Below are positions 1 through 5,894 of a DNA stretch of 6,130 bases, piece after piece. The stretch is taken from positions 1 through 6,130 of the forward strand of contig CAMJRV010000155.1 in the NCBI GenBank assembly GCA_946408315.1. The letters run 5' to 3'. Source of the DNA: an uncultured Bacillota bacterium. GTDB taxonomy: Bacteria > Bacillota > Clostridia > Peptostreptococcales > Anaerovoracaceae. Both the position numbers and the translations under genes were made by a program. The notes under the pieces are model-generated. The model ran no database searches, was not told the DNA's origin, and saw nothing but the letters and a program-made list of their open reading frames with translations. How positions within the stretch are numbered: position 1 is the stretch's first letter; the number at the start of each line of letters is the position of its first letter.

Positions 1-2
1 GA

Positions 3-80
3 AAGTGCCAGGTCGGCGTAGTCCGGTTTGACAATCACCCGGGGTATGAAAATCTTTCGGGCGACACAAAGTGGATGTAA
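3..80 (+). CDS. C-terminal tail of an unidentified upstream gene (partial)
   Basis: Frame 3 is open from the window edge for 25 codons and stops at TAA 78-80. The readable end includes VVRFDNHPGYENLSGD and finishes in TKWM. I do not recognise the family and the fragment is too short to assign a domain. It is probably real because the other two frames are closed by stops at 19-21 and 28-30 within the first 30 bases. The stop also lies 25 nt before the next start, with that gene's ribosome binding site directly after it, as in an operon. It could still be a chance short open frame. Confidence 0.4.
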   Translation, partial: KCQVGVVRFDNHPGYENLSGDTKWM

Positions 81-105
81 GGAGGATGTAAAGGGGGTCA
101 TATAG

Positions 106-1035
106 ATGGTTTGGGAGAGACGGATGAAACGCTGCGTCTTTGCTGTCACCGCGCTGCTTTTGGCGGGTGTCTTCAGCGGCTGCGTTCAGGGGGGCGGCGA
201 AGGCGGCGCGAAACAGAATGAAAAGATCAGCCTGCATCTCGATGCGGCCGATTATCCGAGGGTTGACGGATCTACCGTGACGATTCCGCTGTCGGAAGCC
301 TTTGCTGCGGCGGTGATGGGGAAAGATATCGAGGAAGCCAGACAGCATATCATTCACAACAAAACCCATGAAGCTTACATAAACCTCATCGACGGAAAGG
401 CTGATATTATCTTTGTAACCTCGCCTTCCGAGGAGGAGTTTGCGTACGCAGAGCAAAAAGGAGTGACGCTGGTCGTGACTCCTATCGTCAGTGAAGGTTT
501 CGTATTTCTGACCGGTGCGGAAAATCCGGTCAAGGGACTTTCCCTGGAGCAGATCAGGAAGATTTACACAGGAGAGATCACCGATTGGAGCGAGGTCGGA
601 GGGAGACACAAAGGGATCACCGCATATCAGAGACCGGAAAACTCCGGCAGCCAGACTGGTATGCTGGATCTGGTTATGGACGGTTATAATCTCATGCCGG
701 CTCCCACGGAAAAGGTTGTCGCGGAGATGGGAATGCTCGTCGATGCAGTGGCGGCATATGCCAACGGCGAAGAGGCGATCGGGTATTCCTATTACTATTA
801 CGTGACCGACATGTGGCAGAACGAGAAGGTCGGGCTTCTGGCAGTAGACGGAGTATATCCTGATAAGAAGACGATCAGCGACGGCTCCTATCCGATCCGC
901 ACTGCGTATTATGCTGTGATCCGCGGGGACGAACCGGACGACAGCAACGCCAGAAGGCTTCTGGATTGGATTTTGAGCGAGCAGGGTCAGCGGATTGCGG
1001 AGGAGGCCGGTTATGTCAGACTGGGGAAGAATTAA
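106..1035 (+). CDS. PstS-like substrate-binding lipoprotein (PBP-like domain)
   Basis: The product is a 309-residue surface lipoprotein with a phosphate-binding-protein-like periplasmic fold. The signal peptide is basic then hydrophobic and ends in a lipobox, VFSGC, so Cys26 would be lipidated. The mature part follows the PstS-like pattern: a YPRVDGST entry motif (about residues 50-57), then ADIIFVTSP (about 99-107). Next come GFVFLTGAENPV, LSLEQIRKIYTGEITDWSEVGG in two pieces (131-166) and RPENSGSQT (176-184). It differs from classical phosphate-binding PstS, so the ligand is unknown. No permease or ATPase of a Pst system lies beside it, so it may sense a ligand or serve an unlinked transporter (inference). 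Start choice: ATG 106 has AAGGGGG at 90-96 with 9 nt spacing. ATG 124 (MKRCVF) would also give an intact signal peptide and cannot be excluded. The last 23 bases overlap the next gene. Confidence 0.88.
   Translation: MVWERRMKRCVFAVTALLLAGVFSGCVQGGGEGGAKQNEKISLHLDAADYPRVDGSTVTIPLSEAFAAAVMGKDIEEARQHIIHNKTHEAYINLIDGKADIIFVTSPSEEEFAYAEQKGVTLVVTPIVSEGFVFLTGAENPVKGLSLEQIRKIYTGEITDWSEVGGRHKGITAYQRPENSGSQTGMLDLVMDGYNLMPAPTEKVVAEMGMLVDAVAAYANGEEAIGYSYYYYVTDMWQNEKVGLLAVDGVYPDKKTISDGSYPIRTAYYAVIRGDEPDDSNARRLLDWILSEQGQRIAEEAGYVRLGKN
1001..1006 (+). promoter_or_regulatory. Shine-Dalgarno that sets the start of the DUF3298-like lipoprotein gene
   Basis: A perfect AGGAGG lies six bases before ATG 1013, inside the coding sequence of the upstream lipoprotein. 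It supports ATG 1013 over the in-frame TTG at 995, which lies upstream of this site and would add six charged residues before the signal peptide. The placement suggests that translation of the two genes is coupled. Confidence 0.85.
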
Positions 1036-2611
1036 AGTCGCTTTGCTGATCCTTCTGCTTTTCAGTCAGGCTGCTTTTCTCTGGGGCTGCGGGATCAAAT
1101 CCGGGCTTGCCCCCGATTCCGAATCCGAGAACGGGATAGAGTCCGAACCCGGGACCAAGGCCGGGTCCGAAACGAAAATCCTTGCCCCTGTGAAGCTGAA
1201 CTACACGGTGACCAACCCTCTCTCCGTAGAGGAGCACCGGGAAGAGGACGGGAACAATTTTGATTACGGCTATGTGACCGTATCGGGGCTTCGGGACGAA
1301 GCGGTTCAGCAGAAGATCAACGACAGAATCAAAGAGGTCTACGATGGGCTGCGGGTACAGGACCTTCCGCCTTATCGCGGTATTCGGGTCCTGGTTCCGG
1401 AGGGCTCTCACATGGAGTCGGAACGGATCAATGCGAATGTAACGGGAAATTTCAATCATATCTTGTCCATCATGTTCTATAAGGAGGCATCCTATCTGCC
1501 TTCCGGTTTGGGAGGCCTTTCGGGGAGCATCGATTATGGGTTATTGCAATATGTCTCGGAAATGGAGACCCTGAATTTCGATTTGAACACCGGAGAGGAA
1601 TTTGAGCTCGCAGAGCTGTTTTGCGACAATGTCGCGCCGGCGGAACTTCTGAGCGACTGGATGAGCGCCTTTCTTGCCAGGCAACAGGCGGATGAGGAGC
1701 AGTATTATCCCGGCTCCTATTGGGGGGATATCAAGCTTGCGGAATCCTTTAAGGGCGTCGGTGAGAATCAGAAATTCTGCGTCTACCCTTATGGAATTGC
1801 GCTGGTCTTCGATTATTTAACGCCCCAGCTTGACACGGGGCGGAGAGCCGCGGCGCCGGTGGCTTCCTTCGGCGATCTGGGAGAAACTCTCGCCGTTTCG
1901 GAACGGTTTTTCCGTGAGAATGGGGCGGAACGGATTTTTACTTCCGACAAGCCCCCGGTGAAAGCTCTGGTCGTCAGAAATTTTCGCATGGGAGAACAGA
2001 AGAGCCAGGGAGGCGAAGAACATTACCAGGAAGGTTCTGTGTCGATTGACCGTTCCTGGCAGTATCCTCCGTCGTTGCCGGAAAAGCTCAGGCTTGAGCT
2101 GGAACGGATGACGGCGGCGGACCAGAAGACCGTAAGGGAGCTCCGCAGGATTTGGGACAACGCGGAGATGACCGAATCCGCCGAGGATGTCAGGGGCTTT
2201 TATGAGATCAGAGGAGAGAGCGACGAGGCGGGAAATTACATCAACCTGTCGAGAAATTCCCAAGGATATACACTGGACCGGTTCCTTTACGATACGGAAT
2301 GCCGCTGTTACGACAAGGATACGCTTGCGGAGCTCGGGCTTGCCGATATCTTTGCGGAGGGTTATGACTATAAACCCGTGATTCTGAAGGCCATACAAGA
2401 GCAGGTAAGCTGGAAGGAGAACGATACGTCCGGCCGGAGCAAGGAGCAGATTGCCGAGGATATCTTCCGCAGTATCCGGGGCTTCAACCTGGAGGAGAAC
2501 GGTCTTCGGCTTCCCGCAGTCGACCCGGGAGACGGAATCGAGCAGCATGGGATGAGCCTCTCTATCCCGTATGACGACTTCGGATGCGAGAATCTGAAAA
2601 TTTTTCACTGA
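1013..2611 (+). CDS. DUF3298/RsiV-like lipoprotein, function unknown
   Basis: The protein has 532 residues from ATG 1013. A hydrophobic signal segment (about residues 7-23) ends at FLWGC, making Cys26 the likely lipidation site; Trp at the -2 position is unusual. A low-complexity Ser/Glu/Gly/Lys linker follows (about 30-55). The next part resembles extracytoplasmic DUF4163/DUF3298 proteins (RsiV, PdaC N-terminal type): GYVTVSGLRDEAVQQKIN (86-103), NFDLNTGEEFELAELF (188-203) and YPYGIALVFDYL (258-269). The C-terminal half seems to repeat the pattern: YDKDTLAELGLADIF (433-447) and LSIPYDDF (516-523). No enzyme motif is visible. RsiV-type domains bind lysozyme and PdaC carries a deacetylase, but this protein has no sigma-binding or deacetylase part that I can see, so neither role is supported. 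It overlaps the PstS-like gene by 23 nt and ends in tandem stops (TGA TAA). Family assignment is by pattern memory; the specific function is unknown. Confidence 0.8.
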   Translation: MSDWGRIKVALLILLLFSQAAFLWGCGIKSGLAPDSESENGIESEPGTKAGSETKILAPVKLNYTVTNPLSVEEHREEDGNNFDYGYVTVSGLRDEAVQQKINDRIKEVYDGLRVQDLPPYRGIRVLVPEGSHMESERINANVTGNFNHILSIMFYKEASYLPSGLGGLSGSIDYGLLQYVSEMETLNFDLNTGEEFELAELFCDNVAPAELLSDWMSAFLARQQADEEQYYPGSYWGDIKLAESFKGVGENQKFCVYPYGIALVFDYLTPQLDTGRRAAAPVASFGDLGETLAVSERFFRENGAERIFTSDKPPVKALVVRNFRMGEQKSQGGEEHYQEGSVSIDRSWQYPPSLPEKLRLELERMTAADQKTVRELRRIWDNAEMTESAEDVRGFYEIRGESDEAGNYINLSRNSQGYTLDRFLYDTECRCYDKDTLAELGLADIFAEGYDYKPVILKAIQEQVSWKENDTSGRSKEQIAEDIFRSIRGFNLEENGLRLPAVDPGDGIEQHGMSLSIPYDDFGCENLKIFH

Positions 2612-2625
2612 TAAAAACTTTTTCG

Positions 2626-2654
2626 TTGACAAGATTGCACGGCGATGCTAATAT
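2626..2654 (+). promoter_or_regulatory. Sigma-A-type promoter of the T-box/trpXYZ operon
   Basis: The -35 is a perfect TTGACA (2626-2631), followed by a 17-base spacer and -10 TAATAT (2649-2654). A TG at 2646-2647 gives an extended -10 (TGC-TAATAT). Initiation is expected near A2661, just before the T-box Stem I. The -35 begins 15 bases past the previous gene's stop, so this operon has its own strong start. Confidence 0.88.
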
Positions 2655-2660
2655 AGCTTT

Positions 2661-2919
2661 AAACCGATGACGAGGGAGTTAAACCGTAAAACGATCTCAC
2701 AGCGAATCCGGGGTGGTGGAAGCCGGACAGATGCAGATGCGGCAAGTGGGCCTCCGAGGGTGAAGCGAACGAATTTCTTCAAGTAGCTGAGACGCTGAGC
2801 CAGCGTTATAAGGCGAAGGGTGTGATGGCACTCTGCAAAGAGGATATGCGTATGCATATCAAACAAGGTGGTACCGCAGGTTAACACTTGTCCTTGATGT
2901 AAGGACAGGTGTTTTTTTT
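2661..2919 (+). promoter_or_regulatory. T-box riboswitch, probably tRNA-Trp specific
   Basis: This leader senses uncharged tRNA and controls transcription of the transporter downstream. Stem I opens at GACGAGGGAG (from about 2669). It has an apical hairpin CCGG-loop-CCGG whose loop holds the conserved GGTGGTGGAA (2712-2721). On its 3' side the specifier loop reads CAAG-TGG-GCCTCC, making UGG at 2747-2749 the likely specifier codon, followed by a purine as usual. A hairpin ACGCTG/CAGCGT (2792-2806) lies in the Stem II region. Stem III is a perfect 7-bp GATATGC/GCATATC (2843-2860). The T-box AAGGTGGTACCGCAGG (2865-2880) forms the antiterminator: CAAGG (2864-2868) pairs CCUUG (2892-2896) below the bulge UGGUACC (2869-2875), and GCAGGU (2876-2881) pairs ACUUGU (2886-2891) above it. 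This excludes the terminator. The Trp reading rests on the specifier position and on the downstream genes. Confidence 0.93.
2883..2919 (+). terminator. Regulated intrinsic terminator of the T-box leader
   Basis: AACACTTGTCCTT (2883-2895) pairs with AAGGACAGGTGTT (2901-2913) through 13 base pairs with one G-U, around a 5-base loop GATGT. The stem runs into eight T (2912-2919). Its 5' arm contains the ACUUGU and most of the CCUUG segments used by the antiterminator, so the two folds compete. The default fold, with charged tRNA, should stop transcription here. Confidence 0.95.
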
Positions 2920-2987
2920 ATATCTCGGTGACAGTGCAGAGAACCCCTTTTCAAAAAAATAGAAATGGCAGACATTTCGAAAGTGAG

Positions 2988-3019
2988 TTCTGTCAGCGGC
3001 GAAAAAGCGCCGGACAGAA
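2988..3019 (+). other. Bulged hairpin between T-box and trpX ribosome binding site
   Basis: TTCTGTC (2988-2994) pairs with GACAGAA (3013-3019). Inside it, after a two-base AG bulge, CGGCG (2997-3001) pairs with CGCCG (3008-3012) around AAAAAG. This gives 12 base pairs. No T run follows, so it is not an intrinsic terminator. It ends 7 nt before the AAAAGGAG (3027-3034) of trpX. It may shield the 5' end of the read-through message or influence ribosome loading; the role is inference. Confidence 0.6.
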
Positions 3020-3043
3020 TGTTAAGAAAAGGAGATTGAAAAA

Positions 3044-4060
3044 ATGAAAACAAAGATGAAACAAAATGGAATGGTATTATTGGTTGTAGTCATGATGCTT
3101 GCCGGCCTGCTTACCGGATGCGGCGGCAGCGGAGCCTCCGGCAGTTCCGACCCCGGAAAAAAAGAGCTTCCTACGGTGGGAATCGTTCAGATCGTGGAGC
3201 ATCCTTCCCTGGATACGATCCGTCAGTCCATTCTTGCCCAGCTCGCGGAAGAAGGGTTCATCGACGGAGAAACGATTACCGTCGACTATCAGAACGCGCA
3301 GAATGAACAGTCAAACCTCAAGAGCATCTGTCAGAAGTTCGCGTCCAACAATTATGATCTGATCATAGCGATCGCGACGCCGTCCGCTCAGGCGGCCCTC
3401 GGCGAGACGACGGAAATTCCGATCATCTTCTCTGCGGTAACCGACCCTGTCGCGGCGGAGCTGGTAGATAATCTCGATGCTCCCGGCGGAAATATCACGG
3501 GAACCTCAGATGCTGTTTCTGCCCAGATGATCATGGACCTGGCGAGAGAGATCACGCCGGACATTAAGACGATCGGCGCCCTGTACAATTCCAGCGAAGT
3601 GAACTCCGTTTCCGTGATCGACGATCTGAAGGAATATGCGGCGGCCAACGGGCTCACCGTTGTGGAGGCTCCTGTAACGAGCTCCAGTGAAGTGCAGCAG
3701 TCGGCGACATTCCTGGCAGGAAAGGCGGACGCGGTATTTTCACCGATCGATAACACCGTCGCCTCCACGATGCCGATCGTATCAAAAACCCTGAACAAGG
3801 CGAAGGTTCCGTTCTATGTGGGAGCGGATTCCATGGTAAACGACGGCGGACTTGCGACCTATGGAATCAATTATACCGTACTCGGCAAGGAGACGGGAAA
3901 GATGGCGGCTCAGACGCTGAATGGAACGGCCCCCGGAACGATTCCCGTCATGACGATGAAGGACATGGACATCTATATCAATCAGAATACGGCCGATGAG
4001 ATCGGCGTAACCTTCCCGCAGTCGGTCCTCGACAAGGCGACTGTTCTGGGAAATGAATAA
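3044..4060 (+). CDS. trpX: ABC transporter substrate-binding lipoprotein, probable tryptophan-binding TrpX
   Basis: This is the extracellular binding protein of an ABC importer, 338 residues, of the ABC_sub_bind family (PF04392 type). The signal peptide has a Lys-rich start, a hydrophobic core VLLVVVMMLAGLL and lipobox LLTGC, giving Cys26 as the membrane anchor. Family-like stretches follow: VGIVQIVEHPSLD near the start of the mature protein, IAIATPSAQAAL (about 108-119), and PIIFSAVTDPVAAEL (about 126-140). NITGTSD (150-156) and YVGADSMVNDGGLATYG (258-274) complete the set. AAAAGGAG at 3027-3034 lies 9 nt before ATG 3044. It is the first gene after the T-box and is followed 11 nt later by the permease. 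The family alone does not define the ligand; tryptophan is inferred from the UGG T-box and from known T-box-regulated trpXYZ operons. Another aromatic or related solute is possible. Confidence 0.88.
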   Translation: MKTKMKQNGMVLLVVVMMLAGLLTGCGGSGASGSSDPGKKELPTVGIVQIVEHPSLDTIRQSILAQLAEEGFIDGETITVDYQNAQNEQSNLKSICQKFASNNYDLIIAIATPSAQAALGETTEIPIIFSAVTDPVAAELVDNLDAPGGNITGTSDAVSAQMIMDLAREITPDIKTIGALYNSSEVNSVSVIDDLKEYAAANGLTVVEAPVTSSSEVQQSATFLAGKADAVFSPIDNTVASTMPIVSKTLNKAKVPFYVGADSMVNDGGLATYGINYTVLGKETGKMAAQTLNGTAPGTIPVMTMKDMDIYINQNTADEIGVTFPQSVLDKATVLGNE

Positions 4061-4071
4061 AGAGGAAAACT

Positions 4072-4977
4072 ATGACAATCGATGCAATACTGGGTTCTGT
4101 TGAATTAGGATTGATTTATTCGATACTGGCATTGGGAGTGTTCCTGTCCTTTCGGACATTGAACACTCCCGATCTTACGGTTGACGGCAGTATCGTCACC
4201 GGCATGGCGGCTTCCGCTATGGTTTGCAGCGCGGGGGGGAATCCCTGCCTGGCCCTGCTCGCCGCCTTTCTCGTCGGCTGCCTGGCCGGATCGGTAACCG
4301 CCCTGCTGAACACAAAGCTCGGCATTCAGCCCCTGCTGGCCGGCATCCTCGTCATGCTGGGGTCCTATTCCGTCAATCTCAGGATCATGGGCGGAAAGTC
4401 CAACATCGCCATCATCAAGGCCGACACGGTTTATAAGAGTTTTCAGGAGGCCGTTCCGACGGAATACAGCTCGCTGATCCTGGGGCTTATCATCCTGATC
4501 GCGGTGACTGCCGCCTTTTATTATTTTCTAAGAACGAGACTTGGATTTGCCCTCCGGGCCACGGGGGACAACGAGGATATGGTGAGAGCTTCCGGGATCA
4601 ACAGCAACGCCATGCGGCTGATCGGGCTGGCTCTTTCCAATGGAATGGTCGGCTTTGCAGGAGGGCTTCTCGCCCAGTATCAGTCCGTTGCCGACGCGGG
4701 CATGGGAGTGGGAATGGTGGTGATCGGCCTTGCCTCCGTCATCATCGGCGAGGCTGTCTTCGGCACCCGGTCGCTGCTGAGACGGCTGATCGCCGTTTCC
4801 CTGGGGGCGATCCTCTACCGTATCGTCATCGCCTTTGCCTTCAATCTGGGAATGCCCTCTACGGATCTGAAGCTCGTATCCGCGGTGATCGTAACCATCG
4901 CATTGTCTACGGGAATGATGGGCGAAAAGTTCTCCCTTCCGGCGCTGATCAGAAAGGGCGGTGGAAAAAATGCTTAA
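4072..4977 (+). CDS. trpY: ABC transporter permease, probable TrpY
   Basis: This 301-residue integral membrane protein would form the translocation channel of the importer. It belongs to the branched-chain-amino-acid-type permease group (BPD_transp_2, LivH/LivM-like). Hydrophobic segments are clear at about residues 8-26, 57-75, 86-100, 134-153, 184-203, 212-230, 238-256 and 268-285. The cytoplasmic-loop signature is the stretch GFALRATGDNEDMVRASGI followed by LIGLALSNGMVGFAGGLLAQ. LNTPDLTVDGS after the first membrane segment is also typical. ATG 4072 follows AGAGG, and the gene starts 11 nt after trpX. Its 3' end overlaps the ATPase gene by 8 nt (ATGCTTAA), which points to translational coupling. 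A strong inverted repeat lies in codons 21-33. Substrate assignment rests on the operon's T-box, not on this protein. Confidence 0.9.
   Translation: MTIDAILGSVELGLIYSILALGVFLSFRTLNTPDLTVDGSIVTGMAASAMVCSAGGNPCLALLAAFLVGCLAGSVTALLNTKLGIQPLLAGILVMLGSYSVNLRIMGGKSNIAIIKADTVYKSFQEAVPTEYSSLILGLIILIAVTAAFYYFLRTRLGFALRATGDNEDMVRASGINSNAMRLIGLALSNGMVGFAGGLLAQYQSVADAGMGVGMVVIGLASVIIGEAVFGTRSLLRRLIAVSLGAILYRIVIAFAFNLGMPSTDLKLVSAVIVTIALSTGMMGEKFSLPALIRKGGGKNA
4134..4170 (+). repeat. Near-perfect intragenic inverted repeat in the permease gene
   Basis: GGGAGTGTTC (4134-4143) is perfectly complementary to GAACACTCCC (4161-4170). Inside, TGTCC (4145-4149) pairs GGACA (4154-4158) around a TTTC tetraloop, leaving only C4144 opposite TT 4159-4160 unpaired. 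The result is a 15-bp stem about 60 nt into the reading frame. The arms encode family-conserved protein sequence (GVFLSFRTLNTPD), so a coincidence of coding constraint is possible. No T run follows. Confidence 0.75.
4960..4964 (+). promoter_or_regulatory. Ribosome binding site choosing ATG 4970 for the ATPase
   Basis: A GGTGG, part of a longer purine-rich AAAGGGCGGTGG, lies five A residues before ATG 4970. The alternative in-frame GTG at 4961 overlaps this site and would have only 2-3 nt between it and the preceding AAAGGG, too close for good initiation. The match to AGGAGG is partial, which fits reliance on coupling to the overlapping permease gene. Confidence 0.6.
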
Positions 4978-5743
4978 AATAGAAGGAATCCGCAAGATCT
5001 TTGGAAAAGGGACCATCAATGAAAAGCTGGCCATCGACGATTTGAACCTGACGGCGGAAGCGGGAGACTTTATCACCATCATCGGCAGCAACGGCGCGGG
5101 AAAATCGACGCTGATGAACTGCATTTCCGGCGTATATGGGGTCGATGCGGGGAAAATCCTCCTGGACGGCAAAGATATCACGAGGCAGGCAGAGTATAAG
5201 CGTTCCAAATATATCGGCCGCGTCTTTCAGGACCCGCTGAAGGGTACGGCCTTTGACATGACCATCGAAGAGAATCTCGCCATCGCAAGCGGCAAGGGCA
5301 AGAGCCTCGGTCTTCAGCTCGGTTTGACGAGAAAGGAGCGGGAGTTCTTCCGGGAAAGGCTGGCGCTCCTGGATATGGGGCTGGAAAACAGGATGAAGCA
5401 GAAATCCAAGCTGCTCTCAGGAGGCCAGCGGCAGGCGCTGACCCTGTTCATGGCCGTCATCTCCGGTCCGAAGCTTCTGCTCCTGGATGAGCATACCGCA
5501 GCGCTGGACCCGGGAGCGGCAAAGAAGGTGCTCGCGCTGACCGACGAATTTTCAAAGTCTTCCGGGCTTTGTACCCTGATGATTACCCACAATATGAAGG
5601 CGGCTTTAGGGCACGGAAACCGGACCATTCTCATGAACGACGGACAGATCGTCATGGATCTTTTCGGCGAGGAGCGGAAAAATATGACCGTAGACAGGCT
5701 GGTGGCGCAGTTTGAGATAGAGAACGACAGAATGCTGCTCTAG
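4970..5743 (+). CDS. trpZ: ABC transporter ATP-binding protein, probable TrpZ
   Basis: This is the cytoplasmic ATPase that powers the importer, 257 residues from ATG 4970. All nucleotide-binding motifs are intact: Walker A GSNGAGKST (residues 39-47), Q-loop Gln87 in VFQDP, and signature LSGGQ (149-153). Walker B is LLLLDE with Asp173 and catalytic Glu174, followed by a D-loop AALD, and the switch His207 is in MITHN. Length is normal for a single-domain importer ATPase. Walker B is followed by HTAAL instead of the common PTAGL, a variation I associate with this ATPase group. The gene overlaps the permease by 8 nt. A GTG start at 4961 would add three residues and is less likely. ATPase function is certain from motifs; the tryptophan label comes from operon context. 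Confidence 0.92.
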   Translation: MLKIEGIRKIFGKGTINEKLAIDDLNLTAEAGDFITIIGSNGAGKSTLMNCISGVYGVDAGKILLDGKDITRQAEYKRSKYIGRVFQDPLKGTAFDMTIEENLAIASGKGKSLGLQLGLTRKEREFFRERLALLDMGLENRMKQKSKLLSGGQRQALTLFMAVISGPKLLLLDEHTAALDPGAAKKVLALTDEFSKSSGLCTLMITHNMKAALGHGNRTILMNDGQIVMDLFGEERKNMTVDRLVAQFEIENDRMLL

Positions 5744-5760
5744 TGTTACTGTTCACAGCC

Positions 5761-5794
5761 AAAGGCCGGCACTGCCAACGGCGGCCCGCCTTTT
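5761..5794 (+). terminator. Probable intrinsic terminator after trpZ
   Basis: Nested pairing AAAGGC/GCCTTT (5761-5766 with 5788-5793), GGC/GCC (5768-5770 with 5784-5786) and GCC/GGC (5774-5782) forms an imperfect GC-rich hairpin ending in TTTT. It contains a C-C mismatch, a small ACT/G internal loop and only four T, so it is weaker than the T-box terminator. It begins 17 nt after the trpZ stop and lies just upstream of the next promoter. Confidence 0.6.
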
Positions 5795-5805
5795 GGGAAA
5801 AAACA

Positions 5806-5835
5806 TTGTTTATTGGCTGGCGCTGGTGGTATAAT
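5806..5835 (+). promoter_or_regulatory. Extended -10 promoter of the RseC-family gene
   Basis: A perfect TATAAT (5830-5835) is preceded by TGG (5827-5829), an extended -10. The best -35 is TTGTTT (5806-5811), with an 18-base spacer, matching only three of six consensus bases. This is a typical trade-off for extended -10 promoters. Initiation is expected near 5842, giving a leader of about 50 nt before the TTG start. I saw no obvious operator in that leader. Confidence 0.72.
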
Positions 5836-5894
5836 AATTCTAATTGGGTGAATGATAGAATAGGTGATAAAGGACAGATAAGGCGAGGTGCAAG

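Noticed and set aside
995..1012. TTG 995 as the start of the second lipoprotein gene
   Set aside because: The AGGAGG at 1001-1006 lies after this codon and is correctly spaced for ATG 1013, so the longer start is not needed.
1115..1175. Tandem DNA repeat in the Ser/Glu-rich linker
   Set aside because: TCCGAA-like and CCCGGG-like words recur, but spacing and sequence are irregular. This is better described as a low-complexity linker after the lipid anchor.
1817..2632. Long open frame of 271 codons on the - strand
   Set aside because: It lies antisense to the lipoprotein gene, has no convincing ribosome binding site or recognisable domain, and reads as arginine- and leucine-rich shadow sequence typical of GC-rich coding DNA.
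2988..3019. Second intrinsic terminator in the trpX leader
   Set aside because: The stem is adequate but is followed by TGTTAAGAAAAGG, with no T run, so intrinsic termination is not expected.
2648..3053. Two short - strand open frames in the trpX leader
   Set aside because: They cover the T-box riboswitch and its terminator. The conserved RNA elements explain the sequence better than a protein.
4528..5208. 226-codon open frame on the - strand
   Set aside because: It spans the complementary strand of the permease-ATPase junction, where both + strand genes have clear family motifs. The product is low-complexity, rich in His, Ser, Gly and Asp, with no domain.
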